A stretch of DNA of 64,000 nucleotides from Mycolicibacterium madagascariense (GCF_010729665.1 NZ_AP022610.1:4836001-4900000); one strand, 5' to 3'; shown: positions 9,414-19,157, counted from the stretch's first letter. Notes: generated by a model not told the origin, from the sequence alone. Translations and numbers: made by a program.

Positions 9414-10541
9414 ATGACTAGCGTGTCCGCCGTTCCCGAGGGATTCGTCGAGGGCCTCGAAGGCGTGGTCGCCTTCACTACGCAGATCGCCGAACCGGAC
9501 AAGGATGGCGGCGCGCTGCGCTACCGCGGCGTGGACATCGAGGATCTGGTTGCTCAGCACGTCACCTTCGGCGACGTGTGGGCGCTGCTGGTCGACGGTC
9601 GGTTCGGCCGGGGTCTAGTACCCGCGGAACCCTTTCCGCTGCCCATCCATACCGGTGACGTCCGCGTCGACGTGCAGGCCGGCCTGGCCATGCTCGCGCC
9701 CATCTGGGGTTACCAACCGTTGCTCGACATCGACGACGACACCGCGCGCGATCAGCTCGCCCGCGCCTCGGTGATGGCGCTGTCCTACGTCGCGCAGTCC
9801 GCCCGCGGCATCCACCAGCCCGCGGTCTCGCAGCGCACCATCGACGAATGTGCCACCGTCACAGAACGTTTCATGACGCGGTGGAAGGGCGAGCCCGATC
9901 CGCGGCACGTCGAGGCCATCGACGCCTACTGGGTGACCGCCGCCGAGCACGGCATGAACGCCTCGACGTTCACCGCACGGGTGATCGCCTCGACGGGTGC
10001 CGACGTCGCCGCGTCGCTGTCCGGTGCGGTCGGCGCGATGAGCGGCCCACTGCACGGCGGCGCGCCCGCCCGCGTGCTGCCGATGATCGACGAGGTCGAG
10101 AGCACCGGGGACGCCGCCGCCGTGGTCAAGGGAATCCTCGACCGCAAGGACAAACTCATGGGCTTCGGGCACCGGGTCTACCGCGCCGAGGACCCGCGGG
10201 CCCGCGTCCTGCGGGCGACCGCCCAGCGGTTGGGGGCACCGCGGTACGAGGTGGCCGCCGCCCTCGAGCAGGCCGCGCTGGCCGAATTGCGCGAACGGCG
10301 ACCCGACCGCGCGATCGAGACCAACGTCGAGTTCTGGGCCGCCGTCATCCTCGACTTCGCCGGCGTCCCACCGACGATGATGCCGGCGATGTTCACCTGC
10401 GGGCGCACCGCGGGCTGGTGTGCGCACATCCTCGAGCAGAAGCGCCTCGGCAAGCTGGTCCGCCCCGCCGCCATCTACGTCGGGCCCGGGCCCCGCGGTC
10501 CGGAGTCCGTCGAGGGGTGGGACGAGCTCCGCGCATCGTGA
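9414..10541 (+). CDS. citA: Citrate synthase 2 (short, Rv0889c type)
   Basis: A second citrate synthase paralogue of 375 aa. It lacks the N-terminal beta domain of gltA2 and begins directly with the [14 protein letters not shown] segment. His motifs are present as AEHGMNAST (about 180) and MGFGHRVYR (about 248). The catalytic Asp position reads NVEF, so Glu replaces Asp. This may affect activity or specificity (2-methylcitrate or regulatory use are alternatives). It is divergent from pdxH. The TGA overlaps the next GTG by 4 nt, so the two are translationally coupled. Confidence 0.93.
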   Translation: MTSVSAVPEGFVEGLEGVVAFTTQIAEPDKDGGALRYRGVDIEDLVAQHVTFGDVWALLVDGRFGRGLVPAEPFPLPIHTGDVRVDVQAGLAMLAPIWGYQPLLDIDDDTARDQLARASVMALSYVAQSARGIHQPAVSQRTIDECATVTERFMTRWKGEPDPRHVEAIDAYWVTAAEHGMNASTFTARVIASTGADVAASLSGAVGAMSGPLHGGAPARVLPMIDEVESTGDAAAVVKGILDRKDKLMGFGHRVYRAEDPRARVLRATAQRLGAPRYEVAAALEQAALAELRERRPDRAIETNVEFWAAVILDFAGVPPTMMPAMFTCGRTAGWCAHILEQKRLGKLVRPAAIYVGPGPRGPESVEGWDELRAS

Positions 10542-11149
10542 CGAGCTTCCAGACCTACGCGTCGGCGGCCGGAGCGTTCGCCGAACTGGTGCGCGCAATT
10601 CCCGAAAGCGCTTGGGAGCAGCCAGCTCTCGGGGTGTGGGACGTCCGGTCGCTCGTCGGGCACACGTCGCGGTCGCTGACGACCGTCAGCACCTACCTGC
10701 AGACCCACGCCGACCACGAGGACGTTCCCGACGCGGTCGACTACTACGTCAGGATGCGCGACTACGCCGCGGGCATGGGTGGTGACGCGGTCGCCGAGCG
10801 CGGGCGGCAGGCCGGCCGCGACCTCGGCGCCGATCCCGCAGCCGCCGTCGACGCGCTGGTGCAGCGGGTGCTCGGCGAACTCGCCGACGTCGACGATCCG
10901 CTGATCGAGGTCATCGGCGGACTGGGCATCAAGCTGAGCAGCTACCTGCCCACCAGGGTCTTCGAACTCGCGGTGCACGGCCTGGACCTCATTGCCGCCA
11001 CCGGCGTCGACGTCGCCATCCCCGACGAAGTGCTCGCCGAGGCGACGGTGCTCGCCGCCCGCATCAGCGTGGCCCTCGGCACGGCCGAGACGGTCCTGAT
11101 GGCGCTCACCGGTCGCACCCAGCTGCCGCCGTCCTTCTCCGTCGTCTGA
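10538..11149 (+). CDS. DinB/mycothiol-dependent maleylpyruvate isomerase-like protein
   Basis: A 203-aa member of the MDMPI/DinB superfamily. The N-terminal four-helix part carries WDVRSLVGHTSRSL (about residues 26-39), with the His expected to bind a metal. A second His occurs in FELAVHGLDLIAA (about 145). These are the ligand positions of the mycothiol-dependent thiol transferases known in actinobacteria. The specific reaction is unknown. GTGA overlap with citA. It converges on fprB across a hairpin. Confidence 0.78.
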   Translation: MTSFQTYASAAGAFAELVRAIPESAWEQPALGVWDVRSLVGHTSRSLTTVSTYLQTHADHEDVPDAVDYYVRMRDYAAGMGGDAVAERGRQAGRDLGADPAAAVDALVQRVLGELADVDDPLIEVIGGLGIKLSSYLPTRVFELAVHGLDLIAATGVDVAIPDEVLAEATVLAARISVALGTAETVLMALTGRTQLPPSFSVV

Positions 11150-11164
11150 CCCACACGTTCAGAT

Positions 11165-11208
11165 AGCGCCCACAGTCGCTTGGGGCCACGAATTCGACTG
11201 TCAGCGCT
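11165..11208. terminator. bidirectional hairpin between citA operon and fprB operon
   Basis: Arms AGCGC..ACAGTCG (11165-11178) and CGACTGT..GCGCT (11195-11208) pair over 12 bp with a 2-nt internal mismatch. They sit in the gap between convergent genes. Confidence 0.55.
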
Positions 11209-11223
11209 CGCTCGACGCAGGCC

Positions 11224-12885
11224 CTAGAGGCGCAGTCCCGCGAGCAGCCGCTGCCCGAGTGACGGGGCGGGCGCCGTCGCCGCGGCCGCGAGCATGTCGG
11301 GAATCGCGGTGAACTTGTCGCGCGGGCGGTCGTCCCCGCCGCGCTCGATCTCCGCCCGGTCGATGGCCCGCCACCCCGCCGCGTCGACAAGGGCGGGCTG
11401 GCGGGCCCTGACCAACTTCTCCAGTGCGCCCGGGCGGGCGACCGGATCAGCCAGCACGCCGTCGTTGTAGTCGGCGACGAGCTGGTGCACGGTCTGTGCC
11501 GCACACGACTTGTTGGTACCGATGAAACCGGTGGGACCGCGCTTGATCCAGCCGGCGACGTAGGTGCCCGGCGTGTCGACGACCCGTCCGTTCTCGTTGG
11601 GCACGACGGCCCTCTCCTCGTCGAACGGCAGATCGCGAATGGGCTTGCCGCGGTAGCCGATCGACGTGAGCACCATCCCCGCATCGATCTGCACGACCTC
11701 GTCGGTCCCGGTGACGGTGAACTCGACGCCGGAAACGCGATCGGTGCCCAGCAGGCGGTGCGGAGTCAGTCGGTAGGCGAGCCGGATCCGGGGCGCCGTG
11801 GCGGGCGCGGCCGCATCACCCAGCGTGGCGAGCACCTCGAGTTTGTTGCGGGTCAACGGATCCGACTCTCGTTCGAGGTCGTGCAGCACCAGCTCGCGGT
11901 CCACGGCGGACAGCACCACCTCGTGGGTCGCCGTCAGCCCGATCAGCTCGGGCAGGGTGAACGCCGACGCCGCGGGTCCCCGCCGGGCGGCGACCACGAC
12001 CTCCCGGACGCGGGACTCGCGCAGCGCCGCGAGCGCGTGATCGGACACGTCGGTCCGCGCCAGCACGTCGGGATCGGTGGTCAGGATCCGCGCGACGTCC
12101 AGCGCTACGTTGCCGTTGCCGACGACGACGATGCGTTCGGAGCCGAGATCGACGGCGAGATCGGTGAATTCGGGATGCCCGTTGATCCACGCCACCATCT
12201 CGGTGGCGGTACCGCTGCCCGGGAGGCCCATGCCCTCGACGTCGAGCCGCTTGTCCGTGGGCGCACCAACGGCATACAGCACGGCGTGGTGATGCCGCGC
12301 CAGCTCGGCGTGCGAGAGGTGCTTGCCCACTTCGACGTTGAGGAAGAACGTGAAACCCCGTTGCCGCGACACCCGGTCGAACAGCGTCGTCACGCGCTTG
12401 GTCGTCTGGTGATCGGGAGCGACCCCCGCGCGCACCAAACCGTATGGCGTGGGCAGTCTTTCGAAGACGTTGACCCGCACGCCCCGCTGCGTCAACAGCT
12501 CGTCGGCCGCGTACATCGCCGCGGGCCCCGACCCGACGATCGCCACGGTGAGCGGACCACCGGGCCGCGGGTTCACCTTCGGCGCCTCCAGGACGGGGGC
12601 CAGCTTCGAGGTCGGCGGCAGCTTGCCCTCGCGCTTGGGATAGAACGACGCGTTCAGCTCGACGAACGGCAACTGCTTGGGCTCCAGTCGCGTATCGGGA
12701 GCGATCGCCCCGACCGGACACGCCGACACGCACGCGCCGCAATCCACGCACGCTACCGGATCGATGTGCAGCATTTCCGCCGTCGCGAAGCCCGGCTCAT
12801 CCGGTGAGGGATGGATGCAGTTGACCGGGCACGCGTAGACACAGGACCCGTCGCTGCAACACGACTGGGTGATCACATGGGGCAT
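11224..12885 (-). CDS. fprB: Ferredoxin/ferredoxin--NADP reductase FprB
   Basis: A 553-aa fusion. Residues 1-70 are a ferredoxin with two cysteine clusters (CCSDGSCVYACPVNC and CVDCGACVSACP), as in 7Fe mycobacterial ferredoxins. Residues about 110-553 are an adrenodoxin-reductase-like FAD/NADPH module, with VAIVGSGPAAMYAADEL and an NADPH-binding VVVGNGNVALDVARIL. It moves electrons between NADPH and low-potential partners. It begins 6 nt after the stop of a diiron oxygenase gene, so the fusion may supply electrons to that oxygenase. That pairing is inference from an arrangement that also exists in M. tuberculosis. Confidence 0.95.
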   Translation of the reverse strand: MPHVITQSCCSDGSCVYACPVNCIHPSPDEPGFATAEMLHIDPVACVDCGACVSACPVGAIAPDTRLEPKQLPFVELNASFYPKREGKLPPTSKLAPVLEAPKVNPRPGGPLTVAIVGSGPAAMYAADELLTQRGVRVNVFERLPTPYGLVRAGVAPDHQTTKRVTTLFDRVSRQRGFTFFLNVEVGKHLSHAELARHHHAVLYAVGAPTDKRLDVEGMGLPGSGTATEMVAWINGHPEFTDLAVDLGSERIVVVGNGNVALDVARILTTDPDVLARTDVSDHALAALRESRVREVVVAARRGPAASAFTLPELIGLTATHEVVLSAVDRELVLHDLERESDPLTRNKLEVLATLGDAAAPATAPRIRLAYRLTPHRLLGTDRVSGVEFTVTGTDEVVQIDAGMVLTSIGYRGKPIRDLPFDEERAVVPNENGRVVDTPGTYVAGWIKRGPTGFIGTNKSCAAQTVHQLVADYNDGVLADPVARPGALEKLVRARQPALVDAAGWRAIDRAEIERGGDDRPRDKFTAIPDMLAAAATAPAPSLGQRLLAGLRL

Positions 12886-12891
12886 CGGGTC

Positions 12892-13920
12892 TTACGCGAC
12901 CGTGACCAGATGCTGCCGCTGCGGCTCGCTGCGGTAGCGGCTGGGTTCGCCGTCGATGCGGCAGATCCGCCAGATCAGCTTCGCGATCGGGTTCATCAAA
13001 CCGGTGTCCTTGCACAGCATTCGGACGTCTCCGAACATGTCACGCAGCATCTGGCGCGACTGCGGAGACTTGAAGAAGATCTCCTTGCGCACCGAGCGTG
13101 GGATGTCGAATTCCTTCCAGAACGCCCGCGGCGGCACGATGATCGCCGAGCACAGCACGCGCATCACCACCGGCACGTAGAGCGACAGCCAGAATCGCTT
13201 GCGGCGGGGCAGGTTCGGCACGCGCTTGCGTAGGTATTCGTGCGCGAACGAGATGTGCCTGGCCTCCTCGGCGACGTGAATCGCCATGACCCGCTCCATG
13301 ATTGGGTGCAGGGTCTTGCCCTCGCGCAGCACGTTCTTCTGGGTGTGGTCGATCGGCTCCTCGCCGGCGAGGATGCCGAACCAGAACGGAATCGGCAGCG
13401 GTCCGGCGACCAGCGGGATGAACGGCTGGACCCACTTCAGCAGTCGCGGCATGCCCGGCACGTCGGCGCCGATGTGGTTGACCATCTCCTGGAACATCAG
13501 GGTGTGGTTGCACTCCTCGACGGCCTCGTGCAGGCAGTACCGGTACTCCGGTGAGCCGTTGGGCGTCCAAAACGCGTACTCCATCAGCCCGCGGATCAGG
13601 ATGGACTCGAAGTGCAGACCGACCTTCGCGACGTTTGCCTGACGCCACATGCCGATCTCGATCTGCCGTTCCTTCGACTGCGACTGGTACCAGGGGTGCT
13701 GGCCGATCGGGTCGGTCGCCGGCAGGATCCACCGCTCGTCGTTCGGCACGACGGCGAACTCCGGCGAGTTCCAGTCGATGTCGGTGTACGGGTTGAAGTT
13801 GCGCCGCACCGACCCCTCGGACAGCGTGGTCAGCGTGTTCACGTAGGTGGTGTCGTCGAGGACGTCCATGTTCTTCCGCCAGCGGCGGATGATGCGCGTC
13901 CGTGGTGCCTTGACAGCCAT
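12892..13920 (-). CDS. AurF-like diiron oxygenase (Rv0885 type)
   Basis: A 342-aa protein of the p-aminobenzoate N-oxygenase (AurF) family, a non-haem diiron fold. The iron-binding helices are visible as EAVEECNHTLMFQEM (about 135-150) and HVAEEARHISFAHEYL (about 215-230), giving paired ExxH ligands, with a further Glu in HFESILIRG. Substrate is unknown. A strong GGGAGG ribosome site precedes the ATG at 13920. fprB follows after 6 nt and is a plausible reductase. The upstream gap to serC carries a CRP-type site. Confidence 0.87.
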   Translation of the reverse strand: MAVKAPRTRIIRRWRKNMDVLDDTTYVNTLTTLSEGSVRRNFNPYTDIDWNSPEFAVVPNDERWILPATDPIGQHPWYQSQSKERQIEIGMWRQANVAKVGLHFESILIRGLMEYAFWTPNGSPEYRYCLHEAVEECNHTLMFQEMVNHIGADVPGMPRLLKWVQPFIPLVAGPLPIPFWFGILAGEEPIDHTQKNVLREGKTLHPIMERVMAIHVAEEARHISFAHEYLRKRVPNLPRRKRFWLSLYVPVVMRVLCSAIIVPPRAFWKEFDIPRSVRKEIFFKSPQSRQMLRDMFGDVRMLCKDTGLMNPIAKLIWRICRIDGEPSRYRSEPQRQHLVTVA

Positions 13921-14038
13921 GTGATGCCTCCCGTGGGGTTTACATTCCTGGGCTTGCTGTCCACTACGGTACCGGAGGTCCCACGAATTGAACAGGACTT
14001 CTTCCTGGATGTGGGCTGACCGGGTTGCCTACGTCACA

Positions 14039-14054
14039 TGTGACTCAGCTCACG
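14039..14054. promoter_or_regulatory. CRP-type operator between serC and the diiron oxygenase
   Basis: TGTGA-N6-TCACG, with GTGA at 14040-14043 and TCAC at 14050-14053, matches the CRP/Rv3676 consensus core. In M. tuberculosis the serC/Rv0885 intergenic region is an established CRP target affecting serine biosynthesis. The site lies about 70 bp upstream of the serC -10 box, a typical activating position. Confidence 0.7.
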
Positions 14055-14123
14055 TGAAGGGTCTGCGCGGGCGGCTTCCTGGCTGCTCGAATGAGGGCCT
14101 GAGGCGAGCGGAGCGACGGGGAT

Positions 14124-14129
14124 TAGGGT
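14124..14129 (+). promoter_or_regulatory. -10 box of serC, leaderless
   Basis: TAGGGT ends 8 nt before the ATG at 14138, and no Shine-Dalgarno sequence is present. Confidence 0.5.
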
Positions 14130-14131
14130 AA

Positions 14132-15244
<1,113 letters not shown>

Positions 15245-15332
15245 AGTCTGCGGGATATCGCCCGCGTGTCAGCGCGGTCACGAGGTGATGACGAAGTAGG
15301 GTGGGCCGTTGAGCCGCCCTAGGAGGTCGCAC

Positions 15333-16109
15333 ATGCGGGAGTTGAAGGTCGTCGGACTCGACGTCGACGGCACACGCATCATTTGCGAGGCGGCCGATTC
15401 AGGCGACAAGTTCATCCTCTTCCCCAGCGAACGCCTGCGCGCCGCGCTCAGCGGTGAACGCGCCCCAGCCGCCCCCATTCCCGTCGATGTCGAGGTCCCG
15501 AACGTGCTGACGCCCAAGGAGATTCAATCCCGGATCCGCGCGGGCGCATCCGTCGAACAGGTGGCGAGCGCGGCGGGCGTCGACGCGGCCCGCGTCGAAC
15601 GCTTCGCTCATCCCGTGCTGCTGGAGCGCTCGCGGGCGGCTGAACTCGCCACGGCGGCGCACCCCATGCTGGCCGACGGACCCGCGGTCTTCACGCTGCT
15701 CGAGACGGTGACGACGGCGCTGGTGGCACGCGGTCTCGACCCCGACGCGACGGCGTGGGACGCCTGGCGCAACGAGGACGGTCGCTGGACCGTGCAGCTG
15801 GCGTGGAAGGCCGGCCGCTCGGACAACGTCGCCCACTTCCGCTTCACCCCGGGTGCGCACGGTGGCACCGCGACGGCATTCGACGACGCGGCGGCCGAGC
15901 TGATCGATCCCAACTTCGACCGCCCGCCACTGCGCTCGGTTGCTCCCGTGCCGACATTGGACCTGGCGATTCCCGAACCGCCGGTGGCGGCTCCCGAACC
16001 CGAGCCGACCCCGGAACCAGCGCCCAAGCCCCGCTCGCGGAAGAAGCGGGCCGAGGTGCCCGGTTGGGAAGACGTCCTGCTCGGAGTGCGCTCAGCCACC
16101 CAGCCCTAG
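15333..16109 (+). CDS. sepH: Septation protein SepH (DUF3071)
   Basis: A 258-aa cell-division protein. In Streptomyces and mycobacteria SepH binds FtsZ and stimulates its assembly. The N-terminal DUF3071 domain (about 1-190) begins MRELKVVGLDVDG and contains a helix-turn-helix-like stretch, VEQVASAAGVDAARVERFA (about 72-90). A proline/glutamate-rich linker leads to a short basic KKRAEVPGWEDVLLG C-terminal motif, conserved in the family. ATG 15333 has AGGAGG at 15321-15326. It follows serC by 88 bp. Confidence 0.9.
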   Translation: MRELKVVGLDVDGTRIICEAADSGDKFILFPSERLRAALSGERAPAAPIPVDVEVPNVLTPKEIQSRIRAGASVEQVASAAGVDAARVERFAHPVLLERSRAAELATAAHPMLADGPAVFTLLETVTTALVARGLDPDATAWDAWRNEDGRWTVQLAWKAGRSDNVAHFRFTPGAHGGTATAFDDAAAELIDPNFDRPPLRSVAPVPTLDLAIPEPPVAAPEPEPTPEPAPKPRSRKKRAEVPGWEDVLLGVRSATQP

Positions 16110-16154
16110 GGCGCTACCCCAGGCGTGTGGACGTGCCGGCCGATCTCGAATCGG

Positions 16155-16484
16155 TTATCGCGCAAGGCTTTCCAGAACCATCCCCACCAGCGCCAGCCAG
16201 CCGATCACCACTCCGACGCCGGCGCCGAGGACGAACCACCGCCACACCGGCCGAGTGCGCCAACTCCACACCGTCGGAGCCAGCCCGCCGACCGCCACCA
16301 GGTTCAGCCCGACGGCGAGCAACGGGTTCACGCGGGTCAACCCCAAGCTGAGCACCACGATCGCGCCGGCCGTCACCGCCGCGACGAACGCCGCGACCGT
16401 CAGCCCCGTCCCCCAGGGCGTCTCTCCTCGCGGCCGCAGGACGTCGTCTGCACCTCGCGTCCGCAGGGGCTCCTCGTCGCTCAC
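16155..16484 (-). CDS. DUF2537 membrane protein (Rv0882 type)
   Basis: A 109-aa protein with a hydrophilic 25-residue N-terminus and three hydrophobic helices (about 28-48, 54-70, 82-105). It matches the mycobacterial DUF2537 family in size and position after the rRNA methyltransferase. Function is unknown. GTG 16484 overlaps the upstream TGA by 4 nt (GTGA), so it is the last gene of a MarR-methyltransferase-DUF2537 operon. Confidence 0.82.
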   Translation of the reverse strand: MSDEEPLRTRGADDVLRPRGETPWGTGLTVAAFVAAVTAGAIVVLSLGLTRVNPLLAVGLNLVAVGGLAPTVWSWRTRPVWRWFVLGAGVGVVIGWLALVGMVLESLAR

Positions 16485-17296
16485 GTCGCCACCCTAACCC
16501 GCTCATAGAACGCCATCGCCGCGGCGGTGGCGACGTTCAGCGAATCCGTACCGCGCGACATCGGGATCCTCACCCGCGCGTCGCTGGCCCGCATCGTCCG
16601 CTCCGTCAGACCCGGCCCCTCGGCACCGACCAGGATGGCCACCCGCTCGTCGACGAGGGCTTTCATCGCCGCGGCGAGCGTCTGCGCCGCCGGGTTCGGC
16701 GTCATCGCCAGGACTCGAAAACCGTTGTCCCGCAACACGTCGAGATCTACCGGCCAGTCTGCCGACCAGGCGTAGGGCACCAGCAATGCGTGCCCCATCG
16801 ACACCCGCACGGCGCGCCGATAGAGCGGATCGGCGCAGCCGACCCCGAACACCACGCCGTCGACACCCAGGCCCGCTGCATTGCGGAACACCGAGCCGAG
16901 GTTCTCGTGATCGTTCACGCCTTCGAGCACCGCAACCGTGCGTGCACCGTCGAGGACCTGCGGCAGCGACAGCTCCGGCGGCCGGGGCGCCGCTGCCAGC
17001 ACTCCGCGGTTGAGGTGAAAGCCGATCACGTCCGCCATCACCTCCGCACTCGCCCGATAGAAGGGCGCGTCGGACCCGTCGAGATCGGCGCCCAGCTCGC
17101 CGAGCCGGCGATCCGTGCCGAGGAACGCCCTCGGCTCGAACCGCGACGCCAGCATCCGCTGCACCACCAGCACGCCCTCGGCGATGACCAGACCCTTGCC
17201 GCTGGGCAGATCCGGCCTGCGGTCGATGCTGTTGAGATCGCGAAAGTCGTCGAGCCGAGGGTCACCGGGATCGTCGACGTCGATGACCTGGCTCAG
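16481..17296 (-). CDS. SpoU/TrmH-type RNA 2'-O-methyltransferase (Rv0881 type), CTG start
   Basis: A 271-aa SPOUT enzyme using S-adenosylmethionine to methylate rRNA or tRNA ribose. The three knot motifs are intact: NDHENLGSVFRNAAGLG, LVGAEGPGLTE and IPMSRGTDSLNVATAAAM. The N-terminal RNA-binding part (VIDVDDPGDPRLDDFRDL) is read only if translation begins upstream of the first ATG/GTG in this frame. The only well-placed codon is CTG at 17296, with AAGGA 7 nt before it, one base after the MarR stop. Starting at the first GTG (about 17185) would delete conserved-looking residues. Target nucleotide unknown. Confidence 0.85.
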   Translation of the reverse strand: MSQVIDVDDPGDPRLDDFRDLNSIDRRPDLPSGKGLVIAEGVLVVQRMLASRFEPRAFLGTDRRLGELGADLDGSDAPFYRASAEVMADVIGFHLNRGVLAAAPRPPELSLPQVLDGARTVAVLEGVNDHENLGSVFRNAAGLGVDGVVFGVGCADPLYRRAVRVSMGHALLVPYAWSADWPVDLDVLRDNGFRVLAMTPNPAAQTLAAAMKALVDERVAILVGAEGPGLTERTMRASDARVRIPMSRGTDSLNVATAAAMAFYERVRVAT

Positions 17297-17297
17297 C

Positions 17298-17729
17298 TCA
17301 CGTTCCTTCGTCCACGATGGCGAACATCAGGTCGGCGGCCGCGAGCAGTGTCTTGCGTTCGGCCGGGGCGAGTTGGGCCAGCCGCTGCTGCAACCATTCC
17401 TGGCTGGCGCGGCGCTCGACCTCCATCAACTCGTGCCCCTGGGGTGACACCGACACCAGCACCTGACGTCCGTCGTCGGGATGCGCACAGCGGTCGACGA
17501 AGCCCAACTCCGCGAGGGAAGCGATGACCCGGGTCATCGACGGCGGCCGCACGCGTTCGCGGATTGCCAACGCGCCCGGCGTCATCGGGCCGTCCTTGTC
17601 CAACGTCGAGAGTGCCGACAGCTGAGACAACGACACCGGCGAGTCCGGCCGCCGGAACCGCAGCTGCCGCGCCAACCGCAACACGGCCAGGGAAAGATCG
17701 CTCGCCAGCCGCGCCTCCGGGTCCGTCAC
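17298..17729 (-). CDS. MarR-family regulator (Rv0880 type)
   Basis: A 143-aa winged-helix regulator. Helices [14 protein letters not shown] and [32 protein letters not shown] (about 45-95) and the wing [15 protein letters not shown] are standard MarR features. GTG 17729 was chosen over upstream codons because it gives the family length and sits 7 nt after a TACTGT -10 box. It is the first gene of an operon with the methyltransferase (1-nt gap) and DUF2537. It is divergent from DUF2530. Ligand unknown. Confidence 0.9.
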   Translation of the reverse strand: MTDPEARLASDLSLAVLRLARQLRFRRPDSPVSLSQLSALSTLDKDGPMTPGALAIRERVRPPSMTRVIASLAELGFVDRCAHPDDGRQVLVSVSPQGHELMEVERRASQEWLQQRLAQLAPAERKTLLAAADLMFAIVDEGT

Positions 17730-17736
17730 GACGCAA

Positions 17737-17742
17737 ACAGTA
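17737..17742 (-). promoter_or_regulatory. -10 box of MarR operon, leaderless
   Basis: TACTGT on the minus strand, 7 nt before GTG 17729, in the 50-bp divergent gap to DUF2530. Confidence 0.5.
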
Positions 17743-17765
17743 CCGACACCGGGAAGCGAATCCAC

Positions 17766-17771
17766 TAGGTT
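17766..17771 (+). promoter_or_regulatory. -10 box of DUF2530 gene, leaderless
   Basis: TAGGTT followed by 8 nt and ATG. The spacer GGTCGGCA is nearly the same as that before the helicase-partner gene at 28010. Confidence 0.5.
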
Positions 17772-17779
17772 GGTCGGCA

Positions 17780-18049
17780 ATGGACCCGACGACACCGACA
17801 CCGTCTGCCGATCCACCGGTCGCCCCGCCGCTGCCGGAAGTCCTCCTGCGGCCGTGGCCCGTCATCTACGTCATCGCGTCGGGTTGGCTCGTCGCCGCGG
17901 TGTTGGCCTTCGCGGTGCCGGCGCTGCACGATTGGCGACCGGTGTCGGTGGCCGGACTCGGCGTCGGAGTGGTCGGCACGTCGATCTTCCTGTGGCAGCG
18001 CAGTGCCGTCCGCCGGGGTGCGCGAGGAGCGCAACGGGGGCTGCAGTGA
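17780..18049 (+). CDS. DUF2530 membrane protein (Rv0879c type)
   Basis: An 89-aa protein with a proline-rich N-terminus (about 1-22), two hydrophobic helices (about 28-48 and 57-75) and a basic [10 protein letters not shown] tail. It matches mycobacterial DUF2530 in size, helix pattern and neighbours. Function unknown. It is divergent from the MarR gene and converges on DUF3027 with a 31-nt gap. Confidence 0.82.
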   Translation: MDPTTPTPSADPPVAPPLPEVLLRPWPVIYVIASGWLVAAVLAFAVPALHDWRPVSVAGLGVGVVGTSIFLWQRSAVRRGARGAQRGLQ

Positions 18050-18080
18050 CGGCTCGCGACCGCATGGGGGCCGCGCGAGC

Positions 18081-19157
18081 CTAGGTCTCGACGACGGGTT
18101 CCGGGTCGGCCTCGGCGGCGGGTTCGACGGCCTCGGCCGTGGGCTCTGGGTCGGCCTCGGCGGCGGGCTCCGGGTCGGCCTCGGCCGCAGGTTCAGCAGT
18201 CTCAGCGGCAGGTTCAGCAGTCTCAGCCGCAGGTTCAGCAGTCTCAGCCGCAGGTTCAGCAGTCTCAGCCGCAGGTTCAGCAGTCTCGGCGGCAGGCTCA
18301 GCAGCTTCGGCCCCAGGCTCCTCAGCCTCGGCCGCAGGTTCAGCAGGCTCGCCCGCAGCCTCCACCGCCTCACCCTCGGGCTCCCGGGGCATCTCGGTCA
18401 GGTCGAGGACGCCGTCGTCGAACGGATCGAACTGCGGGGATCCGATGGTGGCGGGCTGCGGGGTGTCCGAGTGCGCGCCGCAGCCGTACTCTCCGGCGAC
18501 GACGTGCCCGTCGGCGGACATCTCGTTGGCGCAGACGCCGAACAGCGTGCCCAGCGAACCGGCCAACTCCAGGTAGTAGGCGCAATCGCGGCACACCTTG
18601 CGGGTGGCCCTCGCCATCGCCGCGCCGGGCCCGTAGTCGCCGTCGTACCACCGTTCGGCCGCTTCGATGCGACCCCACTGGCTCAGCACCTGCCGTTTGC
18701 CGAACCCCACCTCGGCGGCGAGTTCGTCCAGATCGTCGTCACCGGTGGACAGGTATCCCGGCACCAGCCGCGGGTCGTCGGCCGGGGTGGCGAGCAGGTC
18801 ACCCGGGCTCAGATCGCCGGGCTGCACGCGGTCCTGCCACGGAACCCATTGCGGCGCAAGGAGTGCGGTGGGCCCTGGCACCAGGACTACCTCGCTGATC
18901 GTGGCGTGGTCGGCGCCGGGGTGCGCGGCCACGACGACCGCCCACTGCCACCCCTGATAGCCGGGGATGGTGGCCAGGAACCGATGCGTCACGGCGAACG
19001 GGTCTTCGAGCGCTCCGCCGAGGTATTCGCCGACGACGCGGTCGGCGGCGCCGCCTTCGAATTCCAGGATTGCGGTCCGCGCAGCGTCGACCGCACCCAT
19101 CAGCACCGCAGTCAGTTCCTCGGAGCCCTGCTCAGTGCGCTCGATCATGCTGTCCAT
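18081..19157 (-). CDS. DUF3027 protein with AEPAAET-repeat tail (Rv0877/0878 neighbourhood)
   Basis: A 358-aa protein. Residues about 10-245 are DUF3027, including GYQGWQWAVVVAAHPGAD and a cysteine group CRDCAYY...GVCANE...YGCGAHSD (about 190-230) that could bind a metal. After about 265 the chain becomes acidic and repetitive, with tandem AEPAAET units. Function unknown. Start is uncertain: ATG 19157 follows a GGGAG, ATG 19184 would add nine residues, and TTG 19238 twenty-seven. It is divergent from the MFS gene. Confidence 0.8.
   Translation of the reverse strand: MDSMIERTEQGSEELTAVLMGAVDAARTAILEFEGGAADRVVGEYLGGALEDPFAVTHRFLATIPGYQGWQWAVVVAAHPGADHATISEVVLVPGPTALLAPQWVPWQDRVQPGDLSPGDLLATPADDPRLVPGYLSTGDDDLDELAAEVGFGKRQVLSQWGRIEAAERWYDGDYGPGAAMARATRKVCRDCAYYLELAGSLGTLFGVCANEMSADGHVVAGEYGCGAHSDTPQPATIGSPQFDPFDDGVLDLTEMPREPEGEAVEAAGEPAEPAAEAEEPGAEAAEPAAETAEPAAETAEPAAETAEPAAETAEPAAETAEPAAEADPEPAAEADPEPTAEAVEPAAEADPEPVVET
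18187..18312. repeat. 21-bp tandem repeat, six units, in DUF3027 tail
   Basis: Units begin at 18187, 18208, 18229, 18250, 18271 and 18292, and each encodes one heptapeptide like AEPAAET. The inner units are almost identical and the ends diverge. Because the length is a multiple of three, gain or loss of units keeps the frame. Confidence 0.85.
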
